Below, one piece after another: positions 1-9,634 of a stretch of DNA of 64,000 bases; position 1 is the stretch's first letter, and the number at the start of each line of letters is the position of its first letter. The DNA is from Magnetovibrio sp. GTDB lineage: Bacteria > Pseudomonadota > Alphaproteobacteria > Rhodospirillales > Magnetovibrionaceae. A model generated the notes under the pieces. That model did not search any database, was not told the origin of the DNA, and saw only the letters and a program-made list of their open reading frames with translations. Position numbers and translations under genes: made by a program. The DNA is taken from positions 1 through 64,000 of the forward strand of contig NZ_DATCTF010000007.1 in the NCBI RefSeq assembly GCF_036568125.1, given 5' to 3'.

Positions 1-140
1 AAATGGTGATGCCGGGCGACAACATCTCGATGGAAGTCGAGCTGATCGCACCGATCGCCATGGACGAAGGTCTGCGCTTCGCTATCCGTGAAGGCGGCCG
101 CACCGTTGGTGCCGGCGTCGTCTCCAAGGTGATTGCTTAA
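1..140 (+). CDS. tuf: Elongation factor Tu, C-terminal fragment
   Basis: The last 45 codons of EF-Tu, the GTPase that carries aminoacyl-tRNA to the ribosome, run in from the left edge. The reading frame begins at position 3 and ends with TAA. The segment matches the C-terminal beta-barrel: it contains the MVMPGDN stretch and the family ending [19 protein letters not shown]. Its position directly before rpsJ is the usual junction of the str and S10 operons in proteobacteria. The start lies outside the window. Confidence 0.95.
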   Translation, partial: MVMPGDNISMEVELIAPIAMDEGLRFAIREGGRTVGAGVVSKVIA

Positions 141-200
141 TTACGGATCAATCCCCGCCCGGTGAACGGGCGGGGACATCCAACTGGACAGGTTCGAAAA

Positions 201-509
201 ATGGAACACCAGAACATTCGCATCCGGCTCAAGGCCTTCGATCATCGCGTGCTGGATCAGTCCGCAGGCGAGATCGTGAACACCGCCAAGCGCACCGGCG
301 CTGAAGTGCGTGGCCCGATTCCGCTGCCGACCCGGATCGAAAAATTCACCGTTCTGCGCGGCCCGCACATTGATAAAAAGTCGCGTGAGCAGTTTGAAAT
401 CCGTACCCACAAGCGGGTGCTGGACATCGTTGACCCCACCCCGCAGACCGTTGACGCGCTGATGAAGCTCGACCTCGCTGCTGGTGTGGACGTTGAAATT
501 AAACTCTAA
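201..509 (+). CDS. rpsJ: 30S ribosomal protein S10
   Basis: S10 is a small-subunit head protein that also takes part in transcription antitermination as NusE. The protein is 102 residues, the normal length, and carries the conserved [11 protein letters not shown] start and the late GVDVEIKL end. An in-frame ATG at 162 would add 13 residues unlike the family, so the ATG at 201 is chosen. It is the first gene of the S10 operon and lies 60 bases after the tuf stop, so it may be read through from tuf. Confidence 0.97.
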   Translation: MEHQNIRIRLKAFDHRVLDQSAGEIVNTAKRTGAEVRGPIPLPTRIEKFTVLRGPHIDKKSREQFEIRTHKRVLDIVDPTPQTVDALMKLDLAAGVDVEIKL

Positions 510-545
510 CCGTAAGCCCCAGAGAAAAGGCTTAGGAAGGGACCA

Positions 546-1301
546 ATGCGTACCGGATTAATTGCCCAAAAGGTTGGTATGTCCCGCGTCTTTAAAGACG
601 ATGGCACTCACGTTCCCGTGACCGTGCTGAAAGTGGACAATTGCCAAGTCGTGGCGCACAAGACCGAAGAAAAGGATGGCTACACGGCCCTCCAACTCGG
701 TGTCGGCGCTGCCAAAGCCAAACGCCAGACGAAGGCCCAGCGTGGTCATTTCGCCAAAGCGAAGGTTGAACCGAAAAAGAAACTCGTCGAGTTTCGCGTT
801 CCCGCGGATGCGATGGTTGAAGTTGGCGCCGAAATCGCCGCCAGCCACTTCATCGGCGGTCAGTTCGTCGACGTGACGGGCTCGTCCATCGGTAAAGGTT
901 TTGCCGGTGCGATGAAGCGTCACAACTTCGGCGGCCTGCGCGCCTCGCACGGTGTGTCGATTTCGCACCGTTCGCACGGCTCCACCGGCCAATGTCAGGA
1001 CCCCGGCAAGGTGTTCAAGGGCAAGAAAATGGCCGGCCACTTGGGTGCCGAACGCGTCACCACGTTGAACCTCGAAGTCGTCTCCACCGACGACGAACGC
1101 GGTCTGATCTTGGTCAAGGGCTCGGTGCCCGGTTCCAAGGGCGGCTGGGTTTTGGTTCGCGACGCTGTGAAGAAAAACATGCCCGAAGGTCTTCCGTTCC
1201 CCGCTCAAGTGAAGAGCGCCGGCAACGATGCGCCTGTCGCAGAGGAAGCTCCCGCCGAGGAAGCCGCCGCTGTTGAGGCGCCCGAGGCTGAGAAGGAATA
1301 A
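546..1301 (+). CDS. rplC: 50S ribosomal protein L3
   Basis: L3 is an early-assembly protein of the large subunit that binds near the 3' end of 23S rRNA and reaches the peptidyl-transferase centre. The start is well supported by AGGAAGGGA just upstream. The core contains the family [17 protein letters not shown] loop. At 251 residues it is longer than the roughly 210 of E. coli because of an Ala/Glu-rich acidic tail of about 25 residues ([19 protein letters not shown]). Such tails occur in some alphaproteobacteria. It is spaced 5 bases from rplD. Confidence 0.97.
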   Translation: MRTGLIAQKVGMSRVFKDDGTHVPVTVLKVDNCQVVAHKTEEKDGYTALQLGVGAAKAKRQTKAQRGHFAKAKVEPKKKLVEFRVPADAMVEVGAEIAASHFIGGQFVDVTGSSIGKGFAGAMKRHNFGGLRASHGVSISHRSHGSTGQCQDPGKVFKGKKMAGHLGAERVTTLNLEVVSTDDERGLILVKGSVPGSKGGWVLVRDAVKKNMPEGLPFPAQVKSAGNDAPVAEEAPAEEAAAVEAPEAEKE

Positions 1302-1306
1302 CGATC

Positions 1307-1927
1307 ATGAAACTCGATATGATTAGCCTCGAAAACAAGAAGGCCGGCAGCGTGGACCTCGATGAGTCGATTTTCGGCCTCGACGTTCGTTCCGACCTCC
1401 TGGCGCGTGTGGTCAATTGGCAGCTCGCCAAGCGCCGCGCCGGTACGCATGCAACCAAGGGCCGTTCCGACGTCTCTGGTGGTGGCAAGAAGCCCTTCAA
1501 GCAGAAGGGCACCGGTTCCGCACGTCAAGGTACTTCGCGTTCGCCGAAGCACCGTGGTGGTGGCATCGTCTTCGGTCCGCAGCCGCGCTCTTACGAGCAC
1601 AAGCTGCCGAAGAAGGTTCGTAAATTGGCGCTGAAGACCGCGCTGTCCGCCAAACAGGCTGCTGGTAAGCTTGTCATCGTGGACAACGCCGAACTGAAAG
1701 CGCCGAAGACCGCCGATCTGAGCAAGAAGCTGGCGACCCTCGGTTGGGGTTCCGCTCTGGTCATCGACGGTGCTGAGGTCAACAAGAACTTTGCGCTCGC
1801 CGCTGGCAACATCATCGGTCTCGATGTGCTGCCGACCCAGGGCGCTAACGTCTACGACATCCTGCGTCACGACACGCTCGTGCTGACCCAGGACGCCGTG
1901 GCCAAGTTGCAGGAGCGTCTGAAATGA
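1307..1927 (+). CDS. rplD: 50S ribosomal protein L4
   Basis: L4 binds 23S rRNA domain I and its long loop lines the exit tunnel. In enteric bacteria it also represses its own operon. The protein is 206 residues with the basic loop [19 protein letters not shown] at about 69-87, which is the tunnel extension. The stop overlaps the start of rplW by 4 bases (ATGA), which suggests coupled translation. I saw no obvious L4-binding leader before rpsJ. Confidence 0.97.
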   Translation: MKLDMISLENKKAGSVDLDESIFGLDVRSDLLARVVNWQLAKRRAGTHATKGRSDVSGGGKKPFKQKGTGSARQGTSRSPKHRGGGIVFGPQPRSYEHKLPKKVRKLALKTALSAKQAAGKLVIVDNAELKAPKTADLSKKLATLGWGSALVIDGAEVNKNFALAAGNIIGLDVLPTQGANVYDILRHDTLVLTQDAVAKLQERLK

Positions 1928-2223
1928 GCGTCAGCAAAGAACGGATGTTCGAAGTTGTCCGCCGTCCTCTCATCACCGAGAAGGCGACGCTGATGAGCGA
2001 ACATAACCAAGTGGCGTTCGAAGTTTCGATGGACGCCTCCAAGCCGGAGATCCGCGCCGCGGTTGAAGAACTCTTCAAAGTCAAGGTGACGGGTGTCAAC
2101 ACCCTGATCCAGAAGGGTAAAGCAAAACGCTTCCGTGGACGCCTGGGCAAGCGCGACGATATGAAAAAAGCCATCGTTACGCTCGCTGACGGCGACTCCA
2201 TTGATGTGACCACTGGCGTCTGA
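1924..2223 (+). CDS. rplW: 50S ribosomal protein L23
   Basis: L23 sits at the tunnel exit and is the docking site for trigger factor and SRP. It has 99 residues and the family features [12 protein letters not shown] near the N-terminus and [18 protein letters not shown] in the middle. Translation starts on an ATG that overlaps the rplD stop. It is followed after 11 bases by rplB in the standard S10 order. Confidence 0.97.
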   Translation: MSVSKERMFEVVRRPLITEKATLMSEHNQVAFEVSMDASKPEIRAAVEELFKVKVTGVNTLIQKGKAKRFRGRLGKRDDMKKAIVTLADGDSIDVTTGV

Positions 2224-2234
2224 GGATTTAAGTC

Positions 2235-3062
2235 ATGGCACTGAAACAATACAAACCGTCGACGCCGAGCCAGCGTAATCTGGTCACGGTCGATCGCTCC
2301 GAGCTTTACAAGGGCAAGCCCGAGAAGAGCTTGACCGAAGGTCTGCGCAAAAACGGCGGCCGCAACAACACCGGACGCATCACCGCGCGTCGTATCGGTG
2401 GCGGTCACAAGCGTCGTTATCGCGTTATCGACTTTAAGCGCAACAAGTTCGACGTTGTCGGCACGGTCGAGCGTTTGGAATACGATCCGAACCGCACCGC
2501 CTTCATCGCACTGGTTTCGTACGAAGACGGCGAAAAGGCGTACATCATTGCGCCCCAACGTCTCGCCGAAGGCGACAAGATCGTTTCCGGCAAGGGTGCG
2601 GACATTAAGCCGGGCAACGCCCTGCCGCTGGCCAACATCCCGGTCGGTACGATCATTCACAACGTCGAGATGAAGCCCGGCAAGGGTGCTCAGATCGCGC
2701 GCAGCGCCGGTACTTACGTCCAGTTGGTCGGTAAGGATCAGGGTTACGCTCAGTTGCGTTTGATGTCCGGCGAACTGCGTTTGGTTCGTGGTGAATGCCT
2801 GGCCGTTATCGGCGCGGTGTCGAACCCCGACCAAAAGAACATCAAGATCGGCAAAGCCGGTCGTAAGCGTTGGCTTGGCAAGCGTCCGAGCGTGCGTGGT
2901 GTTGCAATGAACCCGGTCGATCACCCTCATGGTGGTGGCGAAGGCCGCACTTCCGGTGGCCGTCATCCGGTCACCCCGTGGGGCAAGCCGACTAAGGGCA
3001 AGCGCACTCGTAAGAACAAAAAGACGGACGGCATGATCATGCGCCGCCGTCATGGCAAGTAA
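2235..3062 (+). CDS. rplB: 50S ribosomal protein L2
   Basis: L2 is one of the most conserved large-subunit proteins and is needed for subunit joining and peptidyl-transferase activity. It has 275 residues. The C-terminal motif [18 protein letters not shown] includes the histidine residues associated with activity. A basic tail ([19 protein letters not shown]) completes the protein. It sits between rplW and rpsS as expected. Confidence 0.98.
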   Translation: MALKQYKPSTPSQRNLVTVDRSELYKGKPEKSLTEGLRKNGGRNNTGRITARRIGGGHKRRYRVIDFKRNKFDVVGTVERLEYDPNRTAFIALVSYEDGEKAYIIAPQRLAEGDKIVSGKGADIKPGNALPLANIPVGTIIHNVEMKPGKGAQIARSAGTYVQLVGKDQGYAQLRLMSGELRLVRGECLAVIGAVSNPDQKNIKIGKAGRKRWLGKRPSVRGVAMNPVDHPHGGGEGRTSGGRHPVTPWGKPTKGKRTRKNKKTDGMIMRRRHGK

Positions 3063-3076
3063 GTAGGAGAGGCACC

Positions 3077-3355
3077 GTGCCGCGTTCCGTTTGGAAAGGT
3101 CCGTTCGTCGACGGTTATCTGCTCAAGAAAGCAGAAGCCGCTCGTGAAGCCACCCGCAATCAGGTCGTCAAGACCTGGTCGCGTCGTTCCACCATTTTGC
3201 CGCAATTTGTCGGCCTCACCTTTGGTGTCTACAACGGCAAGAAGTTCGTGCCGGTTTTGGTCACCGAAGAAATGATCGGTCACAAATTCGGTGAGTTCTC
3301 GCCGACCCGCACCTATCTGGGTCATGCGGCGGACAAGAAGGGTAAGAGGGGCTAA
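3077..3355 (+). CDS. rpsS: 30S ribosomal protein S19
   Basis: S19 is a head protein that contacts S13 and the A-site tRNA region. The protein is 92 residues and begins [13 protein letters not shown], the family N-terminus. The start codon is GTG, preceded by TAGGAGAGG at good spacing, and no ATG would give the conserved N-terminus. It is separated from rplV by only 2 bases. Confidence 0.97.
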   Translation: MPRSVWKGPFVDGYLLKKAEAAREATRNQVVKTWSRRSTILPQFVGLTFGVYNGKKFVPVLVTEEMIGHKFGEFSPTRTYLGHAADKKGKRG

Positions 3356-3357
3356 TC

Positions 3358-3738
3358 ATGGGTAAGAAAAGCGCTGAGCGCCCTTTGAACGACAATGAAG
3401 CGATGGCTTTCGCGAAGATGATTCGCGTCAGCCCCCAGAAACTGAACCTGGTGTGTGGTTCGATCCGCGGCAAAAGCTGTGAATCGGCCCTCGGCCAGCT
3501 CACCTTCTCCAAGCGCCGCATCGCGGTCGACGTGAAGAAGCTTCTGGAATCGGCCATCGCCAATGCAGAAAACAACCACCAGCTCGACGTTGACCGTCTG
3601 TATGTCGCTGAAGCCACCGTTGGCCGCGCGATGGTCATGAAACGGTGGAAAGCGCGTGCACGTGGTCGTGTAGGCAAAATCCAAAAACCGTTCAGCAATC
3701 TTCGCTTGATTGTGCGTGAGCGCGAGGAGACCGCATAA
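3358..3738 (+). CDS. rplV: 50S ribosomal protein L22
   Basis: L22 lines the exit tunnel with an extended beta-hairpin that is also a macrolide-resistance site. It has 126 residues, with [19 protein letters not shown] near the start and the hairpin near [19 protein letters not shown]. The last base of its TAA stop is shared with the ATG of rpsC, so translation of the two is probably coupled. Confidence 0.97.
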   Translation: MGKKSAERPLNDNEAMAFAKMIRVSPQKLNLVCGSIRGKSCESALGQLTFSKRRIAVDVKKLLESAIANAENNHQLDVDRLYVAEATVGRAMVMKRWKARARGRVGKIQKPFSNLRLIVREREETA

Positions 3739-4415
3739 TGGGACATAAGATCAACCCGATCGGCTTCCGCCTTGGCATCAACCGTACGTGGGACTCCCGC
3801 TGGTATGCCGAAGACAACTATGCCGAAATGCTCCATGAGGACATCAAGATTCGCGAATTCCTGACTGAAAAGCTCAAGCAGGCCAGCGTTTCCAAGATCA
3901 TCATCGAGCGTCCGGCTAAGAAAGCTCGCGTGACGATCTACTCCGCCCGTCCGGGTGTGGTGATCGGCAAGAAGGGCGCCGATATCGAAAAACTCCGCCA
4001 AGAGGTCGCCAAGATCACGAAAGCGGACGTCAGCCTCAACATCGTTGAAATCCGCAAGCCGGAAATCGACGCTCAGTTGGTCTCTGACAACATCGCGCAG
4101 CAGCTGGAACGTCGCGTTTCCACCCGCCGCGCCTTGAAACGCGCCGTTCAATCGGCTATGCGTCTGGGCGCCGAGGGTATCCGCATCAACTGTGCCGGCC
4201 GTTTGGGCGGCGCAGAAATCGCCCGCACCGTGTGGTATCGCGAAGGCCGCGTGCCTTTGCACACCCTGCGCGCCGAAGTGGATTACGCAACTTCTTCCGC
4301 TCACACCACTTATGGGGTTTGCGGAATCAAAGTTTGGATCTATAAGGGCGACATTCTTGCCCATGATCCGATGGCCACTGAAAAGAAAGCTCAAGCGCAG
4401 CAACCGCAGCGCTGA
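3738..4415 (+). CDS. rpsC: 30S ribosomal protein S3
   Basis: S3 forms part of the mRNA entry channel and has helicase-like activity there with S4 and S5. The protein has 225 residues. It begins [14 protein letters not shown] and contains a type II KH domain with the [13 protein letters not shown] loop at about 74-86. A Lys/Gln-rich tail ends the protein. It precedes rplP by 35 bases. Confidence 0.97.
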   Translation: MGHKINPIGFRLGINRTWDSRWYAEDNYAEMLHEDIKIREFLTEKLKQASVSKIIIERPAKKARVTIYSARPGVVIGKKGADIEKLRQEVAKITKADVSLNIVEIRKPEIDAQLVSDNIAQQLERRVSTRRALKRAVQSAMRLGAEGIRINCAGRLGGAEIARTVWYREGRVPLHTLRAEVDYATSSAHTTYGVCGIKVWIYKGDILAHDPMATEKKAQAQQPQR

Positions 4416-4450
4416 GCCAACATTAACGATTAAGGTAGGGAACCCAGCCC

Positions 4451-4870
4451 ATGCTGAGCCCCAAACGTACTAAGTTCCGCAAAGCCCATAAGGGCCGCAT
4501 CCATGGCAAAGCCAAGGGTGGATTTACGCTCAATTTCGGTAGCTACGGCCTCAAAGCCATGGCCCCGGATCGCGTGACCGCGCGTCAAATCGAAGCCGCG
4601 CGCCGCGCACTGACCCGTCACATGAAACGTGCCGGTCGCGTGTGGATCCGCATCTTCCCGGATGTGCCTGTTTCCCAGAAACCTGCCGAAGTTCGTCAGG
4701 GTAAGGGTAAGGGCTCGCCGGAATACTGGGCGTGCCGCGTCAAACCCGGCCGTATCCTGTTTGAAGTCGAAGGTGTTCCTCGTGACGTCGCCGAGCGCGC
4801 GTTCGAGCTGGCCGCTGCAAAGCTGCCGATCAGCACCAAGTTCGTGACCCGCTTCGGCGAGGAGGACTAA
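4451..4870 (+). CDS. rplP: 50S ribosomal protein L16
   Basis: L16 organises the A-site side of the peptidyl-transferase centre. It has 139 residues and begins [16 protein letters not shown], the conserved N-terminus. The [17 protein letters not shown] segment in the middle is typical of the family. It lies in the normal S10 order between rpsC and rpmC, with only 3 bases to rpmC. Confidence 0.97.
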   Translation: MLSPKRTKFRKAHKGRIHGKAKGGFTLNFGSYGLKAMAPDRVTARQIEAARRALTRHMKRAGRVWIRIFPDVPVSQKPAEVRQGKGKGSPEYWACRVKPGRILFEVEGVPRDVAERAFELAAAKLPISTKFVTRFGEED

Positions 4871-4873
4871 TCC

Positions 4874-5074
4874 ATGAAAGCAACCGACATCCGCACCAAG
4901 AGCGACGATGAGCTCAAAGCGCAGCTGCTGGACTTGCGTAAAGAGTCCTTCAACCTGCGTTTTCAGGCCGCCAGCGGGCAGATCGAAAACACCGCGCGTA
5001 AGAACTTGATCCGTAAGGACATCGCGCGTATCAAGACGATCCTCGGCGAGCGCACCAGCGCTGCCGCGTCGTAA
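4874..5074 (+). CDS. rpmC: 50S ribosomal protein L29
   Basis: L29 is a small two-helix protein near the tunnel exit, next to L23. The 66-residue protein has the family pattern [16 protein letters not shown] followed by a second helix ending [12 protein letters not shown]. It is followed by rpsQ after 11 bases that carry an AAGGAG ribosome-binding site. Confidence 0.96.
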   Translation: MKATDIRTKSDDELKAQLLDLRKESFNLRFQAASGQIENTARKNLIRKDIARIKTILGERTSAAAS

Positions 5075-5085
5075 GGAGAACGAGA

Positions 5086-5322
5086 ATGCCTAAACGTGTT
5101 CTTCAGGGCGTCGTGGTGAGCGACAAGCAGGACAAAACCGTTACCGTCCTGGTCGAGCGCCGCGTTATGCACCCGATTTACAAAAAATACGTGCGCAAAT
5201 CTAAAAAGTATGCCGCGCACGACGAAACCAACGTTGTGAAAGAAGGCGAAATCGTTCGCATCCGCGAATGCCGTCCGCTTTCAAAGCGTAAGTGTTGGGA
5301 AGTTGTCACTGAGTCTGCCTGA
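5086..5322 (+). CDS. rpsQ: 30S ribosomal protein S17
   Basis: S17 is a primary 16S rRNA-binding protein with an OB fold. The 78-residue product starts [18 protein letters not shown] and contains the [19 protein letters not shown] stretch that is typical of the family. It ends the S10 part of the cluster, and 49 bases separate it from rplN, the first spc gene. I see no clear terminator in that gap, so transcription may continue. Confidence 0.97.
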   Translation: MPKRVLQGVVVSDKQDKTVTVLVERRVMHPIYKKYVRKSKKYAAHDETNVVKEGEIVRIRECRPLSKRKCWEVVTESA

Positions 5323-5371
5323 GCATACCGCTCATCAGCAGAGACCGTGACACAAAATAAAGGATAGACCC

Positions 5372-5740
5372 ATGATTCAAGTCGAATCAAATCTGGAGGT
5401 TGCCGACAATTCGGGCGCTCGCCGGGTGCAATGCATCAAGGTGCTAGGCGGTTCGAAGCGTAAGTATGCTTCCGTTGGCGACGTGATCGTCGTTTCCGTT
5501 AAGGAAGCGATCCCGCGTGGCCGCGTCAAAAAGGGCGATGTGCACCGCGCTGTTGTGGTGCGCACGGCTAAGGACATTCAACGTCCCGATGGCCAGACCA
5601 TTCGCTTTGACTCCAACGCCGCCGTACTTTTGAACAACGCAGGCGAGCCCATCGGCACCCGTATCTTCGGCCCGGTGACGCGCGAACTGCGTAGCAAGAA
5701 GTACATGAAGATCATTTCTTTGGCGCCCGAGGTGTTGTGA
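5372..5740 (+). CDS. rplN: 50S ribosomal protein L14
   Basis: L14 sits at the subunit interface and contacts 16S rRNA helix 14. The 122-residue protein begins [18 protein letters not shown] and contains the family [18 protein letters not shown] stretch. The start is supported by AAAGGA upstream. It opens the spc operon, and its stop codon overlaps the start of rplX by one base. Confidence 0.98.
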   Translation: MIQVESNLEVADNSGARRVQCIKVLGGSKRKYASVGDVIVVSVKEAIPRGRVKKGDVHRAVVVRTAKDIQRPDGQTIRFDSNAAVLLNNAGEPIGTRIFGPVTRELRSKKYMKIISLAPEVL

Positions 5741-6051
5741 TGGCGAGCAAAATCAAAAAAGGCGACAAGGTCGTCGTGCTCACCGGTCGTTCCAAAGGTA
5801 AAACCGGTGAAGTGCTGAGTGTCAGCCCCAGCGACAACCGTGCAATCGTGCAGGGCGTGAACGTTGTCAAACGTCACACCCGTCCCACCCAGATGTCCGA
5901 AGGCGGCATTGTTGAGAAAGAAGCGTCTATCGACCTTTCCAACATTGCGCATATCGATCCGAAGGACGGTAAGCCGACCCGCGTCGGTTTCAAGGACGTC
6001 GATGGCCGCAAGGTGCGTTATGCAAAGCGCTCCGGCGAAGCCCTGGACTAA
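5740..6051 (+). CDS. rplX: 50S ribosomal protein L24
   Basis: L24 is an early-assembly initiator that binds the 5' end of 23S rRNA and has a KOW motif. The protein is 103 residues from the ATG at 5740. A GTG three bases earlier would add one residue. The KOW region reads [20 protein letters not shown]. The start overlaps the rplN stop. Confidence 0.96.
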   Translation: MASKIKKGDKVVVLTGRSKGKTGEVLSVSPSDNRAIVQGVNVVKRHTRPTQMSEGGIVEKEASIDLSNIAHIDPKDGKPTRVGFKDVDGRKVRYAKRSGEALD

Positions 6052-6066
6052 GGAAGGGACGAAACA

Positions 6067-6624
6067 ATGGCACGCTTGAAACAAGTGTACAACGAGCAGG
6101 TCGTTCCGAAGCTGAAGGAGGAGTTCAACTACTCGAACCCCATGCAAGTCCCGAAGCTGGAAAAGATCGTTCTCAACATGGGCGTTGGCGACGCATCCCA
6201 AGATAAGAAAAAAATCGATGGGCCCGTTTCCGACTTGACCTTGATCACCGGCCAAAAGCCCGTGACCACCAAAGCCAAAAAGTCGATCGCTGCGTTCAAG
6301 CTGCGCGACGGCATGGTCATCGGCACCAAGGTGACGTTGCGCAAAGAGCGGATGTATGAATTCTACGACCGCTTGGTAAACATCGCGCTGCCGCGCGTGC
6401 GTGACTTCCGTGGCGTGAAAGCCACGGGTTTCGACGGCAATGGCAACTTCGCCATGGGTCTGAAGGAACAGATCGTGTTCCCCGAAATCGACTACGACAA
6501 GGTCGACAAGGTGCGTGGTATGGACATCGTGATCTGCACCACCGCAAAGACCGATGAAGAAGCAAAAGCGCTGCTGCGCCACCTCAATATGCCGTTTGCC
6601 GGCGAGACTGGAGGCAACCAGTAA
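6067..6624 (+). CDS. rplE: 50S ribosomal protein L5
   Basis: L5 binds 5S rRNA and contacts P-site tRNA. The 185-residue product has the family stretches [15 protein letters not shown] and the later [19 protein letters not shown]. The start follows GGAAGGGA. Its TAA stop shares one base with the rpsN ATG. Confidence 0.97.
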   Translation: MARLKQVYNEQVVPKLKEEFNYSNPMQVPKLEKIVLNMGVGDASQDKKKIDGPVSDLTLITGQKPVTTKAKKSIAAFKLRDGMVIGTKVTLRKERMYEFYDRLVNIALPRVRDFRGVKATGFDGNGNFAMGLKEQIVFPEIDYDKVDKVRGMDIVICTTAKTDEEAKALLRHLNMPFAGETGGNQ

Positions 6625-6929
6625 TGGCTAAGAAAAGCTCTATCGAACGCAACCAGAAGCGCGAGCGCTTGGTGAAGAAATTCGCCGCAAAGCGCGCCCG
6701 TCTGAAAGCCATGACCAAGGACGAAAGCTTGTCCTTGGAAGAACGCTTCCAGGCACAGCTGAAGCTCGCCGAGCTTCCGCGCAACTCTGCTGAGAACCGT
6801 ATTCGTCTGCGTTGTGGCCTGACCGGCCGTCCGCGCGGTAACTATCGTAAATTCAAGCTCTCGCGCATCGCACTGCGTGATCTGGCATCGACGGGTCAGA
6901 TCCCCGGCGTTGTCAAATCGAGCTGGTAA
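6624..6929 (+). CDS. rpsN: 30S ribosomal protein S14, zinc-independent form
   Basis: S14 is a head protein near S3 and S10. At 101 residues, with a single cysteine in place of the two CxxC pairs, this is the long zinc-free (C-minus) form usual in proteobacteria. The conserved C-terminal half is [20 protein letters not shown]. Its start overlaps the rplE stop by one base. Confidence 0.97.
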   Translation: MAKKSSIERNQKRERLVKKFAAKRARLKAMTKDESLSLEERFQAQLKLAELPRNSAENRIRLRCGLTGRPRGNYRKFKLSRIALRDLASTGQIPGVVKSSW

Positions 6930-6943
6930 GGGGAGACAGACAC

Positions 6944-7342
6944 ATGTCCATGTCAGATCCTTTGGGTGATATGCTGACCCGTATCCGCAACGGTCAGATG
7001 GCTAAGAAGTCGTCTGTTGTTGCGCCGGCGTCCAAGCTGCGCGCCAACGTTCTTGATGTTCTCAAGCGCGAAGGCTTTATCCGTCACTTCGAAGAGTACG
7101 AAAACCGTCCCGGTATTCGTGAGCTTAAGATCGAACTCAAATACCACGAAGGCGAACCCGCCATTCAGGAAATCGCTCGCGTTTCCAAGCCGGGCCGCCG
7201 CGTGTATTCGAAAATCAAAGACCTCAACAAGGTCTATAACGGTCTTGGTATTTCCATCATCTCCACCCCCCGTGGCGTCATGTCCGACGCCGAGGCCCGT
7301 CAGGCCAACGTGGGCGGTGAAGTTCTTTGCCAAGTCTTCTAA
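6944..7342 (+). CDS. rpsH: 30S ribosomal protein S8
   Basis: S8 is a primary 16S rRNA-binding protein of the platform, and in E. coli it is the translational regulator of the spc operon. The protein is 132 residues. It starts [18 protein letters not shown] and ends with the family [19 protein letters not shown] region. The first ATG (6944) has GGGGAG at 8 bases; the second ATG at 6950 is possible. Confidence 0.97.
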   Translation: MSMSDPLGDMLTRIRNGQMAKKSSVVAPASKLRANVLDVLKREGFIRHFEEYENRPGIRELKIELKYHEGEPAIQEIARVSKPGRRVYSKIKDLNKVYNGLGISIISTPRGVMSDAEARQANVGGEVLCQVF

Positions 7343-7357
7343 GGGGGGATACAGAAC

Positions 7358-7891
7358 ATGTCTCGTATCGGTAAACACCCCGTCCAGATTCCCGATGGCG
7401 TTAGCGTCGCGATGTCTGGTTTGACCGTGACCGCCAAAGGTAAGCTCGGTGAACTGAGCGCGAATTTGACCGACGACGTCGTTATCACGTTGAGCGATAG
7501 CGAAGTGAAGGTCGAACCGCGTGAAGGTGCACCGCGCGCACGCCAGATGTGGGGATTGTCGCGCAGCGTCATCAACAATCTGGTCGAAGGCGTGTCTCAG
7601 GGCTTCACCAAGAAGCTTCTCATCACCGGCGTCGGTTATCGCGCCGCGATGAAGGGCAACGATCTCGTGCTGCAGCTCGGCTTCAGCCACGAAGTTGTCT
7701 ATTCGCTTCCGGAAGGCATCTCCATCAACTGCCCCGATCAGACGACCATCGAAATTTCCGGTGCCGACAAACAGAAAGTCGGCCAGGTGGCATCTGAAAT
7801 TCGCGGATATCGTCCCCCCGAGCCTTACAAAGGCAAGGGCGTTAGGTATGCGGACGAGTTCATCCTGCGTAAGGAAGGCAAGAAGAAGTAA
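7358..7891 (+). CDS. rplF: 50S ribosomal protein L6
   Basis: L6 lies near the factor-binding site at the base of the L7/L12 stalk. The 177-residue protein has the usual two repeats and the conserved C-terminal motif RPPEPYKGKGVRYADE. The start MSRIGKHPVQIP is family-typical and follows an AAGGGGG stretch. It is followed by rplR after 10 bases. Confidence 0.97.
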   Translation: MSRIGKHPVQIPDGVSVAMSGLTVTAKGKLGELSANLTDDVVITLSDSEVKVEPREGAPRARQMWGLSRSVINNLVEGVSQGFTKKLLITGVGYRAAMKGNDLVLQLGFSHEVVYSLPEGISINCPDQTTIEISGADKQKVGQVASEIRGYRPPEPYKGKGVRYADEFILRKEGKKK

Positions 7892-7901
7892 GGTTTGACC
7901 C

Positions 7902-8264
7902 ATGGCTAACGCGAAACAACTCTTTGAGCGCCGCAAGCAACGTGCTCGCGCTCAAATCGCCAAGAAAGCCGCAGGGCGTCCGCGTCTTTCGGTTTTCCGC
8001 TCCGGTAAATACATCTACGCCCAGATCATCGATGATCTGAACGGCCACACTGTGGCTGCGGCGTCGAGCCTCGAGAAGGACCTCAAGTCCAAGCTCAAAT
8101 CCGGCTCCGACAGCGCAGCTGCGGTCGAGGTGGGCAAGCTCGTCGCTGAGCGCGCCGTCAAAGCCGGTATCAAGGACGTGGTCTTCGACCGCGGTGGTTA
8201 CAGGTATCATGGTCGAGTGAAAGCTCTGGCCGACGCAGCCCGCGAAGCCGGTCTGGCGTTCTAA
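7902..8264 (+). CDS. rplR: 50S ribosomal protein L18
   Basis: L18 binds 5S rRNA with L5 and L25 in the central protuberance. The 120-residue protein contains the conserved [20 protein letters not shown] and ends [17 protein letters not shown]. An Arg/Lys-rich N-terminus is typical. It is in normal spc order with 7 bases to rpsE. Confidence 0.97.
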   Translation: MANAKQLFERRKQRARAQIAKKAAGRPRLSVFRSGKYIYAQIIDDLNGHTVAAASSLEKDLKSKLKSGSDSAAAVEVGKLVAERAVKAGIKDVVFDRGGYRYHGRVKALADAAREAGLAF

Positions 8265-8271
8265 GGAGAGT

Positions 8272-8856
8272 ATGATGAATCAGCCCGCTCAAAAGCGTGA
8301 TCGTCAGCGTGGTGGCCGCGACCGCCGCGAACGCGAAGAGGTAGCATCCGATCTGATCGACCGTCTGGTTGGCATTAATCGTGTCTCCAAGGTCGTCAAA
8401 GGTGGCCGTAACTTCTCGTTCGCAGCTCTGGTTGTGGTCGGTGACGGCAAAGGCCGCGTCGGTTTCGGTACCGGTAAAGCCCGCGAAGTCCCGGAAGCCA
8501 TCCGCAAGGCGACCGACACCGCGAAAAAGAACATGGTTCGCATTGCGCTCCGCGAAGGCCGCACTCTGCACCACGACGTGAAAGGCCACTATGGCGCCGG
8601 TCACGTGGTTCTGCGCAGTGCGCCTGCAGGTACCGGCGTGATCGCCGGTGGCCCGATGCGCGCCGTTTTCGAAACCATGGGCGTTCAGGATGTCGTTTGT
8701 AAATCGACCGGCAGCCAGAACCCGCACAACATGATCAAGGCGACCTTCGCCGCGTTGAACAACTGCGCATCTCCGCGTAGCGTCGCTGCGCGCCGTGGTC
8801 TCAAGGTGAGCGATATCATCGCACGCCGTGGCGACACCGCCGAAGGTAAGGAGTAA
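8272..8856 (+). CDS. rpsE: 30S ribosomal protein S5
   Basis: S5 takes part in decoding fidelity and in unwinding mRNA at the entry channel. The 194-residue product carries the double-stranded-RNA-like motif [20 protein letters not shown] and the glycine-rich [16 protein letters not shown]. Two adjacent ATGs (8272, 8275) are equally possible starts after AAGGAGAG. It precedes rpmD by 5 bases. Confidence 0.97.
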   Translation: MMNQPAQKRDRQRGGRDRREREEVASDLIDRLVGINRVSKVVKGGRNFSFAALVVVGDGKGRVGFGTGKAREVPEAIRKATDTAKKNMVRIALREGRTLHHDVKGHYGAGHVVLRSAPAGTGVIAGGPMRAVFETMGVQDVVCKSTGSQNPHNMIKATFAALNNCASPRSVAARRGLKVSDIIARRGDTAEGKE

Positions 8857-8861
8857 CTTAG

Positions 8862-9056
8862 ATGGCCGCGACGAAAAAAACCGTCAAAGTGACCCAGACC
8901 GGCAGCCCCATCGGCCGCCCGAAGGATCAGCGCGCGACCCTCAAGGGGCTCGGCTTGAACAAAATGAACCGCACTCGTGAACTGGAAGATACACCGGCCG
9001 TCCGCGGCATGATCAACAAGGTGCATCACCTGGTACGGGTCGAGGAAGCCGGCTAA
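8862..9056 (+). CDS. rpmD: 50S ribosomal protein L30
   Basis: L30 is a small peripheral protein near L5 and 5S rRNA. The product is 64 residues with the family pattern [20 protein letters not shown] followed by [14 protein letters not shown]. Its place between rpsE and rplO confirms the identification. Confidence 0.96.
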   Translation: MAATKKTVKVTQTGSPIGRPKDQRATLKGLGLNKMNRTRELEDTPAVRGMINKVHHLVRVEEAG

Positions 9057-9084
9057 CGCCGCTTTTCAGATAGGGATAAAGATT

Positions 9085-9594
9085 ATGAACCTCAATCAGA
9101 TCAGCGACAACGCGGGCGCGACCAAAAACCGCAAGCGCATTGGCCGTGGTATCGGCTCCGGCACCGGCAAAACCGGCGGCCGCGGCGTGAAGGGCCAGAA
9201 GTCTCGCTCTGGCGTTTCGCTGCTGGGCTTCGAAGGCGGTCAGATGCCCCTGTATCGGCGCTTGCCGAAACGTGGCTTCACCAACATCTTTGCCAAGACC
9301 TTTGCCGTGTTCAACATCGGCGACCTGCAAAAGGCCGTCGACAACAAAAAGTTGGACACCAAGAAGGTCGTCAACGAAGCGGCTCTGCGTGAAGCGGGCA
9401 TGCTGAAAGGCAATTACGACGGCGTGCGCATCCTGGCGCGCGGCGAAATCTCCGCCAAACTCAACATCGAAGCTGCCGGCGCCTCCAAAGCCGCCGTTGC
9501 CGCCGTTGAAAAGGCCGGTGGTTCGCTTTCCATCGTCGTAGCAACGCCTGCACCGATTGGCAAAGCCGCCGCCAAAGCTAAAGCCGACGCATAA
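9085..9594 (+). CDS. rplO: 50S ribosomal protein L15
   Basis: L15 is a late-assembly hub of the large subunit. The protein is 169 residues. The glycine-rich N-terminal extension [20 protein letters not shown] and the [15 protein letters not shown] motif identify it. The C-terminal tail is Ala/Lys-rich. It is followed 40 bases later by secY. Confidence 0.97.
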   Translation: MNLNQISDNAGATKNRKRIGRGIGSGTGKTGGRGVKGQKSRSGVSLLGFEGGQMPLYRRLPKRGFTNIFAKTFAVFNIGDLQKAVDNKKLDTKKVVNEAALREAGMLKGNYDGVRILARGEISAKLNIEAAGASKAAVAAVEKAGGSLSIVVATPAPIGKAAAKAKADA

Positions 9595-9634
9595 TCGGTT
9601 TAAATAAACAGTGTAGCCCCGGAGACACTCGAAC

